Assembly: GCF_010692725.1 (NCBI RefSeq)
Contig: NZ_JAAFZB010000096.1
Coordinates: 620,001-684,000, forward strand
Length of the DNA: 64,000 bases
Reading direction: 5' to 3'
From: Flavihumibacter soli
GTDB taxonomy: Bacteria; Bacteroidota; Bacteroidia; Sphingobacteriales; Sphingobacteriaceae
The notes beneath the pieces are model-generated. The model was not told the DNA's origin. It searched no databases and saw only the letters and a list, made by a program, of their open reading frames with translations. Within the stretch, counting starts at the first letter, position 1. Every line of letters starts with the position of its first letter. Of the stretch, positions 25,328 to 34,421 are shown in pieces. The translations under genes were made by a program, and so were the position numbers.

Positions 25328-26842
25328 TTAATAACCCGGATTCTGTGTTAATCTGTTTCCACTCAGGTCAATCTGAGACTGCGGTATTGGAAACACTTCG
25401 TTCCGCCCAGCTACAAAGCCTTTAGGCCCTAAAACTGTACTTGCCCGGCCCTGTCTGACAAGGTCAAAGAATCGATCATGTTCCATTGCCAGCTCTACCC
25501 GGCGCTCCTTCCAGATATTGTCGATAGTTCCCACGGACGCAGGCAGATTTGCTCTTGACCTAACCAGATTCAGGTTCGTTGTTGCATCACCCAGGCCTAA
25601 GTTTGCCGCTGCTTCGGCGTTGATCAGCAATACCTCGGCGTAACGCATCAGCCGGATATTTTTAGGTTTGGTGTCTTTATTATTAGTCAGCTGGGGCGAT
25701 TCGAGCAAAGGGCTATGATATGCTTTGTAATTATACCTATCGTTCTCTACAGAATCCTTGGAAGGAATGCGATAGCCGTCCCATAAAACTGTGCCGGGAC
25801 TATTGGCCGGTAGGGTTGGCGTTATAAATATGATCGTCGCATTTTTGCGCGTATCATCTGCCTCATAGGCGTTTGCCAAGTCCTGCGACGGGCTGTTAAA
25901 TCCAAATCCCAGATCATTCCAGCCGCCCCGTCCCCTCGGTCCCTGACCATTGCTGTATAACTTACTTACTGCAGTTTCGCCAACGTTTATGCCTGTCTGC
26001 ACCTCAAAAACCGACTCGGAATTGTTATTTCCTCCAGCACCGTTGACAGGATTTTCACGGAAAATCAGGGCATAGTCTGGTACGAGACTATATTGTCCTG
26101 AATTGATTACATCCCTGGATAAATCATATGCTTTCTGAAAGTCTTTCCGATATAGATACACCTTTGCCAGGTAACTTTGAGCGGCGCCTTTAGTTGCACG
26201 TCCAACCGGCGTTGCTCCTTTTAAGGGCAGGTTATCCACAGCAAACTGCAGGTCTTCCAGGACTACCTGGTATATCTCTTCAGCGGTCGCCCTTGTCTGA
26301 AACTCATCGCTGTTTCCCTCTGCAGGATCAGGTACACGAATCACTTTAGGAACACCTCCGAAAAATCTAACAAGATTGAAGTAATATAATCCCCTGAGAA
26401 AACGTACCTCACCAAGAAGCCTGTTCTTTACGGATTCCTCAAAGGTACTTTGCTCAAGAATATCAATTGACCGGTTTGCCCGGGCAATAGCAGTATAGTG
26501 ACCGTTCCATAAATTGTTAAAAATGCCATTACCGGCTGTCAAAGTAAAATTATCCAACTGGGCGGCATCAGGGTAATCTGAAGGGGTACTCCCTTTATCG
26601 GCATCGTCCGAAGCTATATCGTTTGCCAGGGCATACAGGAAACCTACAGTAGTATTTCCAAATTCACCGAAGTACAGCGTATTATAAACACCGCCAACCA
26701 ATTTTTCAGCAGCGTTCGGATCACTCAAAGCCTGAATCTCCGTTAGCTGTCCCTGGGGATCAACATCAAGGAAATCTTTGCTGCAGCTCATTATTGTGAC
26801 CAGCACTGTGAATATTATTAAATATCGTTTTATATTAATCAT
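25328..26842 (-). CDS. SusD/RagB family nutrient-binding outer-membrane lipoprotein
   Basis: Works as the lid of a SusC-type transporter. ATG 26842 gives 504 residues; a TTG nine bases earlier is less likely. The lipobox TIMSC places the acylated Cys near residue 20, followed by SKDFLDVDPQGQLTE, the usual SusD start. Tetratricopeptide-like helices (ALANDIASDDADKG, ARANRSIDILEQ, RFLRGLYYFNLVRFFGGVP) and the C-terminal VWKERRVELAMEHDRFFDLVR-type segment complete the family picture. It follows SusC by 23 bases. Confidence 0.93.
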   Translation of the reverse strand: MINIKRYLIIFTVLVTIMSCSKDFLDVDPQGQLTEIQALSDPNAAEKLVGGVYNTLYFGEFGNTTVGFLYALANDIASDDADKGSTPSDYPDAAQLDNFTLTAGNGIFNNLWNGHYTAIARANRSIDILEQSTFEESVKNRLLGEVRFLRGLYYFNLVRFFGGVPKVIRVPDPAEGNSDEFQTRATAEEIYQVVLEDLQFAVDNLPLKGATPVGRATKGAAQSYLAKVYLYRKDFQKAYDLSRDVINSGQYSLVPDYALIFRENPVNGAGGNNNSESVFEVQTGINVGETAVSKLYSNGQGPRGRGGWNDLGFGFNSPSQDLANAYEADDTRKNATIIFITPTLPANSPGTVLWDGYRIPSKDSVENDRYNYKAYHSPLLESPQLTNNKDTKPKNIRLMRYAEVLLINAEAAANLGLGDATTNLNLVRSRANLPASVGTIDNIWKERRVELAMEHDRFFDLVRQGRASTVLGPKGFVAGRNEVFPIPQSQIDLSGNRLTQNPGY

Positions 26843-26864
26843 GATCGTCAAGATTAGTGGTCGA

Positions 26865-29800
26865 TTAAAATCCTATATTAACACCGAACGCATAAGTGCG
26901 GGTAGTAGGATAGATCCCAGCCTCAATACCTCCGTTAAGCGGACTTGTGCTAATGATTTCAGGCGTAAATCCGCTGTAGGGGGTGATAGTAGCCAGGTTT
27001 TGGGCTGTAACAAAAGCCCTGAGCTTACTTATCTTATATTTAGTTAAGAAGCTGGCTGGTAATGTATACCCCAGCGTAAGATTGTTGATCCGGAAGAAAT
27101 CCCCCTTTTCCAGGAAATAAGTAGAAGCGGGAAGAGGAGCTAAATTGGCTCGGGGAACATCTGTCTGCGGATTGTTGGGAGTCCATCGATTCTTCGCAAT
27201 CTCGGTTTCCAGGTTATCACGGGTATCTGCACGGGCTGCCTTCTTAGCATTGTAGACCTTCCCTCCTGCAGTTCCATATGACGAAACACTAAAATCAAAT
27301 AACTTGTAGTTAAACGTTCCGTTTACTCCGTATGTATATTTAGGCTGGTAAGATCCTGAGAAATCTCTGTCCAAAGCATCAATAACCCCATCGGGAGTTC
27401 CTGCCGGACCACTGAGATCCTTGTAACGTAAATCTCCGGGCTTCGCAGTCTTTTGTGCAGAAGCAGCGATCTCTTCAGCGGTCTGAAAGATCCCGTCTGA
27501 CTGTAAGACAAAGAAACTACCTATCGGCTGACCATTATCAGATTTGGTAACAAAGCCTTGTGTGCCGACACTGCCGTCAAACAATGCCTGGCCACCGTTT
27601 AATCCCGTAATTTCATTTTTATTATAGGCACCATTGACGCCGATACTGTATTTAATACCATTGCCCAAATCAGAAATCCAGTTAAGGCCAACTTCCACAC
27701 CCTTATTGCTGAAATCTGATGCATTTGTAGTAAAAAGATTATCAGTATCTCCCAGGATACCGGGTATTACGATATTGATAAGGGCATCCTCCGTTTTCTT
27801 ATCATAATAATCGACAGTACCTGTCAGCTGATTATTAATAAATCCGAACTCAAGCCCAAAGTCAAATTCCTTCGTCGTTTCCCATTGAACATTTTCATCG
27901 GGCAGCTGGTTGAACGAGATTCCAAGATATTCAGAACCGTCAAAAAAATAAGGCAGGTTGATTGCTGCTATAGGAAAATACGTAGATGTAGGGATCTGGT
28001 CATTACCAACCTGGCCGTAACTGGCGCGAATTTTCAAAGCAGTAAAAGTATTCTGGTCTTTCATGAAGTCCTCTTCGATAATGTTCCAACCCAAGCCGAC
28101 AGAAGGAAAGTATCCCCAGCGGTTTTCTGACGGAAAACGGGATGTACCGTCAGCTCTGAACGTGGCCGTTAACAGGTAGCGACTAGCAAAGGAATAGTTC
28201 AATCGGCTTATATAAGAATTGCGGGTAGCCTTGTCCCCTGTATTATCATTGGTTGCACCTATGGGTGAACCTGCTGCCAGGTACCACTGATCCCTATTCT
28301 CAGGGACATCTAAACGGGTTCCGGTTAAGCTATTAAACGTGTAGCTTTCTGCAGTGACTCCGACCAGGAAACTTATATTATGATCTCCAGAGGTCCTATT
28401 GAAGGTAGCTGTGTTATCCCAAACCCAACGATTAGTAGTATTATCCTTCAAACTATAACTACTATTTGTACGGAGCTGATTACCTCCCTCGGTAAGAAAA
28501 ACATTATCAGGCCCTGTATTTGCAAAACGATATCCATAAATAGGATTTTTGTAGAAATCAAGATCAACTCCAAGACTTGATCTGAGAGTAAGCCAGGGCA
28601 AAGGGTTAGCATCAAGTGCGAAGGTACCCTGAACTTTGTTTCCGGTACCACGATCGTCATTTTTCTCAAGATTTAAAAGAGGGTTACCTACGTTATTCGA
28701 GAGAGAAGTATTACCATACAAGTCGCCCACCTTGGAGGGAACATAGGGCGCTGCACGGTAAGAAAGATTGAAAGCATCCAGGTTCACTTCCCTAACATCA
28801 AACCTGGAATAAGAGGCCAGTCCCGAAATCTTTAACCAGTCGTTAATATGATATTCATTATTGGAACGGAGTGTCAGGCGTTCAAAGTTATTGGTATTAA
28901 TAATACCCTCATCAGATAGATACCCGGCACTGAAAAAGTAAGTTGTTTTTTCGCCTCCACCGGAGAAGGATATATTATGGTTTTGCTGAAAACCCGTCTT
29001 CAAGATATCGTCGTACCAATCTGTATTTCCCCCGGCGGCTAATTGTTCGGGAGTGATCAGCTCTTCGCCAGTACCGTAAAAAACATTTGCCTCATTGATA
29101 TAACCTGCATATTGATTCGGGCCAGCCATATTTACCAGGTGGGTCGCTTGCTTGGCCCCAACGGTTCCATTGTACTCTATCACCATTTCACCGGACTTTC
29201 CTTTCTTAGTGGTGATCAGCAAAACTCCGTTCGCAGCACGCATACCATAAATAGCTGTTGCAGACGCATCCTTTAGAATGTCCATTGAGACAATATCTGA
29301 GGAGTTTATATTCCGAATGTCATCCGTGATAACACCATCAACAACGTACAGGGGATTGGCCCCTGCCAGCATCGTTCCGGTCCCCCGAACCCTGACGGTA
29401 GGTGCACTGTTTGGGGCTCCTGAACTTATGATCTGCACCCCGGCTACCTTTCCTTGTATGGCCTGGGTAGCTGCCAAAACAGGCTCCCGGGCAATATCCT
29501 CGCCTTTAACCTGGCTAACCGAACCGGTCACATCCTTCTTGCGCTGGGTGCCATAGCCGACTACGACAACCTGCTCCAAAACTTCAGAGGATGATTCCAA
29601 CTGAACGTTGAGTGTCGTGGCCCCGTTTACCGGCACATCTTTGGTAGTGTACCCGAGGTAGGAAAAAGTGATCGTGGCATTCGCTGGCGCTTTAATTGAA
29701 TAAAGGCCATCAACGTTTGTGGTTACTCCCTGAGTGGTCCCCTTTACAACTACAGTGACGCCGATCAGGCTTTCTTTTGTAGCTGCATCAGTTACTTTGC

Positions 29801-29894
29801 CGGAAACTGTAATCGTTTCCTGAGCAAACAATACATGAACAGAGAGGGTCAGAAGTAATACCACAGACGTAATGAAAGTAGATAATCTCTTCAT
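26865..29894 (-). CDS. SusC/RagA family TonB-linked outer-membrane transporter
   Basis: A 1009-residue TonB-dependent importer for oligosaccharides. Signal peptide (ending VLFAQ), CarboxypepD_reg-like domain (residues ~28-110, TVSGKVTDAATKESLIGVTV), plug domain with VVVGYGTQRKKDVTGSVSQV and the SusC signature TVRVRGTGTMLAGANPLYVVDGV, then the beta-barrel to the terminal strand YAFGVNIGF. Pairs with SusD. In this locus the expected cargo is beta-1,2-gluco-oligosaccharides released by the GH144 lipoprotein. Confidence 0.95.
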   Translation of the reverse strand: MKRLSTFITSVVLLLTLSVHVLFAQETITVSGKVTDAATKESLIGVTVVVKGTTQGVTTNVDGLYSIKAPANATITFSYLGYTTKDVPVNGATTLNVQLESSSEVLEQVVVVGYGTQRKKDVTGSVSQVKGEDIAREPVLAATQAIQGKVAGVQIISSGAPNSAPTVRVRGTGTMLAGANPLYVVDGVITDDIRNINSSDIVSMDILKDASATAIYGMRAANGVLLITTKKGKSGEMVIEYNGTVGAKQATHLVNMAGPNQYAGYINEANVFYGTGEELITPEQLAAGGNTDWYDDILKTGFQQNHNISFSGGGEKTTYFFSAGYLSDEGIINTNNFERLTLRSNNEYHINDWLKISGLASYSRFDVREVNLDAFNLSYRAAPYVPSKVGDLYGNTSLSNNVGNPLLNLEKNDDRGTGNKVQGTFALDANPLPWLTLRSSLGVDLDFYKNPIYGYRFANTGPDNVFLTEGGNQLRTNSSYSLKDNTTNRWVWDNTATFNRTSGDHNISFLVGVTAESYTFNSLTGTRLDVPENRDQWYLAAGSPIGATNDNTGDKATRNSYISRLNYSFASRYLLTATFRADGTSRFPSENRWGYFPSVGLGWNIIEEDFMKDQNTFTALKIRASYGQVGNDQIPTSTYFPIAAINLPYFFDGSEYLGISFNQLPDENVQWETTKEFDFGLEFGFINNQLTGTVDYYDKKTEDALINIVIPGILGDTDNLFTTNASDFSNKGVEVGLNWISDLGNGIKYSIGVNGAYNKNEITGLNGGQALFDGSVGTQGFVTKSDNGQPIGSFFVLQSDGIFQTAEEIAASAQKTAKPGDLRYKDLSGPAGTPDGVIDALDRDFSGSYQPKYTYGVNGTFNYKLFDFSVSSYGTAGGKVYNAKKAARADTRDNLETEIAKNRWTPNNPQTDVPRANLAPLPASTYFLEKGDFFRINNLTLGYTLPASFLTKYKISKLRAFVTAQNLATITPYSGFTPEIISTSPLNGGIEAGIYPTTRTYAFGVNIGF

Positions 29895-30132
29895 AACGGT
29901 TGGTTTGGATAGTTAAATTAAATTTACTAAAAAAAGGATATACCGAATCCTATCTTTCAGCATAAGCGTTGAAGACTAAATTTGTTTGAGTTTTAAGATA
30001 TTTATGTGATCTGTCTCAATCAATTTACAAGACAAAGCCAGTGAAGGTTTCTTTTAGTTTATTTCTCCTGACAGTTGTATTCCCCGGACTATAAACCGAC
30101 AGGATTGCTCCGTCAGGTCTCATAAAAGCAAC

Positions 30133-32415
30133 CTAATTGGCGAACTTGAAGGAGGCTTCTTTCACATCCCTGCTATTCGTTCCGATAAAAAGCTTGAAGT
30201 CACCTGGCTCGGCAGTAAACTTAAGGTCCGCGTTATAGAACTTCAGATCCTCGTCGGTGATCTTAAATGAAACGGTTTTCGACTCGCCCGCTTTCAAGGA
30301 TATCTTCTGAAAGCCTTTTAATTCTTTCACAGGTCGGGTGACCGATCCAACCAGGTCCCGGAGATATAACTGTACAACTTCTTTACCATCCCGGGATCCG
30401 CTATTTGTAACCGTAATACTGGCGGTAAGGCTTTCCCCAGTCTTCAATGATGTATTGCTCAGCTTTATGTCACCATATTTAAACGTAGTATAGCTTAGTC
30501 CATAGCCGAAGGGATATAGGGGATCGTTGGAGACATCCAGATAATTGGAGCGGAACTTCTGGAACCATTTACCTTCCGGAAGCGGACGGCCGGTATTTTT
30601 ATGGTTATAGAAGATCGGTACCTGCCCTACGTTTTGAGGAAAGGTAGCGCTAAGTTTACCTGATGGGTTCACATCTCCAAATAAGACATCTGCCACCGCA
30701 TGTCCGGCTTCAGATCCACCAAACCATACATTCAGAATTGCCGGAACATTTTCATCTTCCCATTTCAAAGCCAAAGGCCTGCCTGTAAACAATACCAGGA
30801 CCACCGGTTTTCCCGTTTTTAAAAGGGCTTGCAGAAGTTGCTTTTGTAATTCGGGAATTTCAATGTCCGTTCTGCTTGAACTTTCACCAGTCATCTCTGC
30901 TGATTCTCCAAGTGCCGCAACAATTACGTCCGACTTACCTGCTACGTCCAGGGCCTCTTTTAATATAACGTCCGCAGGTCTTCTGTCCCTCTTTAATGAC
31001 TTTCCGAACATCGTTCCTCTCTCCTCAAGAAGAGTATCAGCAGTTAAATTAGACCCCTTTGCATAAAGTACTTTGGTCTGGCTGCCTGCTACAGTTTTAA
31101 GGCCGGCGAGCAATGCAATTGACTTATCATTATCCGCCGCCACACTCCAGGTTCCGGTCATATTTTCTTTTGCATCAGCCAGCGGACCAATCAGGGCAAT
31201 AGTGCCGCCTCTTTTAATAGGCAGCACGTTGTTGTTTTTCAATAGTACAAACGATTGAGCTGCGGTCTGCCTTGCTATCTTACGATTGGCGTCTGTAAAT
31301 ATTTCCGTTTTACTTCGCTGCACATCGGTATAGCGATACGGGTCTTCAAATAAGCCCAGTTTATACTTTGCTTCCAGTATCTTTTTGCAGGCAATCTCGA
31401 TCTGCTGCTGGGTGACTTTACCTTCTTTCAATGATTTTTCCAAAGTTGTCAGAAATCCCTCCCCAACCATATCCATCTCTACGCCAGCTTTCAACGCCAA
31501 TGCAGATACGGTTTGCAGGTCACCCAGGCCATGATCGGTCATTTCGTTGATTGCCGTATAATCGGTAACCACAAACCCTCCAAAGCCCCATTGCTTGCGT
31601 AGTACATCAGTCATCAGCCATTTATTGGCACTGGCAGGAACGCCCTCAACTTCATTAAAAGAGGTCATTACGCTCGCGACTCCTGCGTCAATCGCTGCTT
31701 TGTACGGAGAGAAAAATTCATTATACATACGCAGGCGGCTCATATCCGTAGTGTTGTAATCACGGCCTGCCTCCGCAGCACCGTACAACGCGAAGTGTTT
31801 GACACAAGCCATTATTGTATTGTTTTTAGAAAGGTCATCCCCCTGATAACCTGTGACCATCGCTTTCGCAATCTGAGAGCCCAGATAAGGGTCTTCCCCT
31901 GAGCCTTCCGAAACCCGTCCCCAGCGCGGATCTCTTGATATATCAACCATTGGTGAAAAAGTCCAGTTGATGCCGTCAGCGCTGGCCTCAATAGCAGCGA
32001 TCCTGGCACTCTGGCGGATCAGATCCATGTCCCAGCTACTCGATAATCCCAATGGTATCGGGAAGACTGTTTGGTACCCATGAATAACGTCCATCCCGAA
32101 TAACAGCGGGATCTTCAAACGGCTGTTCTCGACCGCGACCTTTTGAACGGCCCTTATTTTCTCGACACCCTTGATATTGAATAATCCCCCGACCTTTCCG
32201 TCCTTAATTTTCTGAGCGATGTCCGAGCTTGACGCTTGTCCCGTAGTAATATCGCCGGCTCCGGGAAGATTTAACTGCCCGAGCTTTTCCTGAAGTGTCA
32301 TCTTCTTCATCAGGTCTGTAACAAAACGATCCATTTTAGGGTCCTTAGAAGTTTGCGCAACGGCACCTGTTACGGCGAGCAGAAATAAGACGAGGTAAAC
32401 TTTAACGATCTTCAT
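30133..32415 (-). CDS. GH3 beta-glucosidase (BglX-type), exported
   Basis: A 760-residue three-domain GH3 enzyme: signal peptide (1-20), TIM barrel containing the KHFALYGAAEAGRDYNTTDMS segment and the nucleophile region GFVVTDYTAINEM, an alpha/beta sandwich (ALIGPLADAKENMTGTW), and a C-terminal fibronectin-III-like domain (VTVTNSGSRDGKEVVQLYLRD). GH3 enzymes of this type release glucose from the non-reducing end; several Bacteroidota homologues next to GH144 act on sophorose and longer beta-1,2 oligomers. It lies between the GH43 gene and SusC on the same strand. Confidence 0.92.
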   Translation of the reverse strand: MKIVKVYLVLFLLAVTGAVAQTSKDPKMDRFVTDLMKKMTLQEKLGQLNLPGAGDITTGQASSSDIAQKIKDGKVGGLFNIKGVEKIRAVQKVAVENSRLKIPLLFGMDVIHGYQTVFPIPLGLSSSWDMDLIRQSARIAAIEASADGINWTFSPMVDISRDPRWGRVSEGSGEDPYLGSQIAKAMVTGYQGDDLSKNNTIMACVKHFALYGAAEAGRDYNTTDMSRLRMYNEFFSPYKAAIDAGVASVMTSFNEVEGVPASANKWLMTDVLRKQWGFGGFVVTDYTAINEMTDHGLGDLQTVSALALKAGVEMDMVGEGFLTTLEKSLKEGKVTQQQIEIACKKILEAKYKLGLFEDPYRYTDVQRSKTEIFTDANRKIARQTAAQSFVLLKNNNVLPIKRGGTIALIGPLADAKENMTGTWSVAADNDKSIALLAGLKTVAGSQTKVLYAKGSNLTADTLLEERGTMFGKSLKRDRRPADVILKEALDVAGKSDVIVAALGESAEMTGESSSRTDIEIPELQKQLLQALLKTGKPVVLVLFTGRPLALKWEDENVPAILNVWFGGSEAGHAVADVLFGDVNPSGKLSATFPQNVGQVPIFYNHKNTGRPLPEGKWFQKFRSNYLDVSNDPLYPFGYGLSYTTFKYGDIKLSNTSLKTGESLTASITVTNSGSRDGKEVVQLYLRDLVGSVTRPVKELKGFQKISLKAGESKTVSFKITDEDLKFYNADLKFTAEPGDFKLFIGTNSRDVKEASFKFAN

Positions 32416-32495
32416 AATTATGCGGTTTAAGTCTTCGAGAGAGGATTATAGCTTAATAAATAAAACGACTTTCTATTTGATCTTTTTTGAAATGC

Positions 32496-34220
32496 TCATT
32501 CTGCCTTCACCGGTTTTACCTTTGGAGACACTCCGTTCTCGCTGAATGCTTCTACAGAAAAATAGTACTCCTGATCAACCGAAAGACTTTTTAACTCCAG
32601 GGAATCTTTATCATAGACCATCCACGAATTGTATAGCTTATCGGGCGCTATTCCCCACAGAACATTATACCCCTGGGCACCCTCCTTTTTCTGCCAGCTG
32701 AGCATTGCATCGCGCCGGTCCTTGTAGCGGTTAACCTTAAATCCTTTCACGGCGGAAGGTGCTTTTCCACCTGAAATACCGAAAACTCTCAGCCCGGATA
32801 TCGCAAGGTTGGGAGTAGGAACATGAATATTCCTGTATCGTAAATAACGTACTGTTTCGGGCATTCCAAGCTCAACATAATCATTCGGAACGTCCCTGAA
32901 ACTGTTTTCCCGGTCGACTAGTTTCCGCCATGACTTCCCATCATTTGATCCTTCGATCACGTACCGGTGATAAAGGCCGGGAAGTCTGCCGTAAAGGTTC
33001 GATTTATAGTCATGATAGTTCAGTTGTATCGCATAGACCTTTCCCGGCTTCTGAAGATCGATCTCTACCCATTGTTTATCATCATTCCTCCCGGCTACCC
33101 AAAAGGTCTTTACACTTTCATCAGTGATATTCGCCGCCTGATAACCTTCCAGCGTGGAGGATGCAGTCACCGGCTTTTTATAGGACAAAAGCATCCATCC
33201 CGTGAACGTTCCCTGTTTGCCGGGTATCGCAGGAGCATAATGCGGATAATCCCCGAACGAAGTATTAGAATACATCAGGCCATCTTTATCAAAGTAAGCC
33301 GGAAACATCGCCAGCCGCCGTTCCCAGTTCACATTCACCGACACAGCCATTGAAGCAAAGTGCCAATGTGTGTTTTGCGGACCGAGGACAGTGCTGCCGT
33401 GTCCTGCCCCGTTCATAAATCCGCCAGGTTTATAAAAAACCGGGTTGTTGGGCGCATATTTATAAGGTCCCAGCGGTGAATCACTCGTGTATACGCCGTC
33501 ACCGTAAACATTGAATTCTGTGCCCGGTGCAGCATACTGCATATAATACGTATTGTTATATTTTGTCAACCACGGCCCTTCAATATATCCCTTCAGCACG
33601 GTGTCTGAATGATTCTCCCCGAAACGCTCCCACCCGTGCTTTTTGCCGTCGAGATGAAATAATTCATAGGTTTTTTCTGACGGCCGGAACCGGAGATCCT
33701 TATTTAAGGTCTTAGCCCTTATCGGGTAGGTATTCGAAGACCCCCAGAACATATAGGCCTTCCCATCATCATCGATAAACAGGTCCGGATCCTGCAGATC
33801 ATTCAGGATGGAAGGAACAGCTTTCCAGTCTCCTTTCTTCGGGTTGTCGGTATAAAGAATGCTCATAGATCCTGAAGGATCGCCGGTTACATATAAAACG
33901 GAATCTTTATAGTTATGTGCGGCCGGAGCATTGGAGCCCTGAAAATACCACTTTTCAGGAGTAACAAATGACCAGTTATTGAGATCAGTCGAATGCCAGT
34001 ACCCCATCGAACGGGTAACAAACATGTAATATTCATTCTTAAATTTTACAACAGCGGGATCGGCACCCGAACGATAAGAGAGATCATTGTTCGAATTGTA
34101 GATCATATAGGTATAATCCAGGTTGATCGGATTACAATAGGTACTGAACTGCGTGGATTGAGCAACCAGCACTGAAACGTGGAAGAGGAGACAGCCAATG
34201 ATTGATATTTTTTTCTTCAT
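32496..34220 (-). CDS. GH43-like glycosidase with discoidin (F5/8C) and FN3 domains
   Basis: A 574-residue exported enzyme (signal peptide 1-20). The N-terminal five-bladed propeller has the three acidic positions of clan GH-F: SGADPAVVKFKNEYYMF, DPDLFIDDDGKAYMFWG and YIEGPWLTKYNNTYYMQY. It is followed by a discoidin-type domain (around 345-480, with FWVAGRNDDKQWVEIDLQKPG) and a C-terminal fibronectin-III-like domain. GH43 substrates vary (xylans, arabinans, galactans), and a role on beta-1,2-glucan is not established, so it may remove side groups. A small hairpin (34249-34265) lies just before its start. Confidence 0.85.
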   Translation of the reverse strand: MKKKISIIGCLLFHVSVLVAQSTQFSTYCNPINLDYTYMIYNSNNDLSYRSGADPAVVKFKNEYYMFVTRSMGYWHSTDLNNWSFVTPEKWYFQGSNAPAAHNYKDSVLYVTGDPSGSMSILYTDNPKKGDWKAVPSILNDLQDPDLFIDDDGKAYMFWGSSNTYPIRAKTLNKDLRFRPSEKTYELFHLDGKKHGWERFGENHSDTVLKGYIEGPWLTKYNNTYYMQYAAPGTEFNVYGDGVYTSDSPLGPYKYAPNNPVFYKPGGFMNGAGHGSTVLGPQNTHWHFASMAVSVNVNWERRLAMFPAYFDKDGLMYSNTSFGDYPHYAPAIPGKQGTFTGWMLLSYKKPVTASSTLEGYQAANITDESVKTFWVAGRNDDKQWVEIDLQKPGKVYAIQLNYHDYKSNLYGRLPGLYHRYVIEGSNDGKSWRKLVDRENSFRDVPNDYVELGMPETVRYLRYRNIHVPTPNLAISGLRVFGISGGKAPSAVKGFKVNRYKDRRDAMLSWQKKEGAQGYNVLWGIAPDKLYNSWMVYDKDSLELKSLSVDQEYYFSVEAFSENGVSPKVKPVKAE

Positions 34221-34248
34221 GCAGTTAATACTTGATATAGGTCATGAT

Positions 34249-34265
34249 CCGGATATTTAATCCGG
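34249..34265 (-). other. Short hairpin in the leader of the GH43 gene
   Basis: CCGGAT and ATCCGG form a 6-bp perfect stem with a five-base loop, about 29 bases upstream of the GH43 ATG. No T run follows, so it is not a terminator; it may affect translation or be chance. Confidence 0.3.
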
Positions 34266-34421
34266 CCCTCCTATTCATTCATACTTTAACTATTAGAACG
34301 ATATATCTACGAATTGTTTGTTCCTTAGAAGAGTTTAAATATACGCTGCCCATGAAATAAAGCAACACCAGTAAAACTCTCTCCGATACACGATCTCTCA
34401 AGAAAACGGCGCATTACCGTT

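Noticed and set aside
30061-30132. CCTGAC / GTCAGG inverted words between GH3 and SusC
   Set aside because: The loop is about 40 bases and other pairings compete; not enough for an attenuator call.
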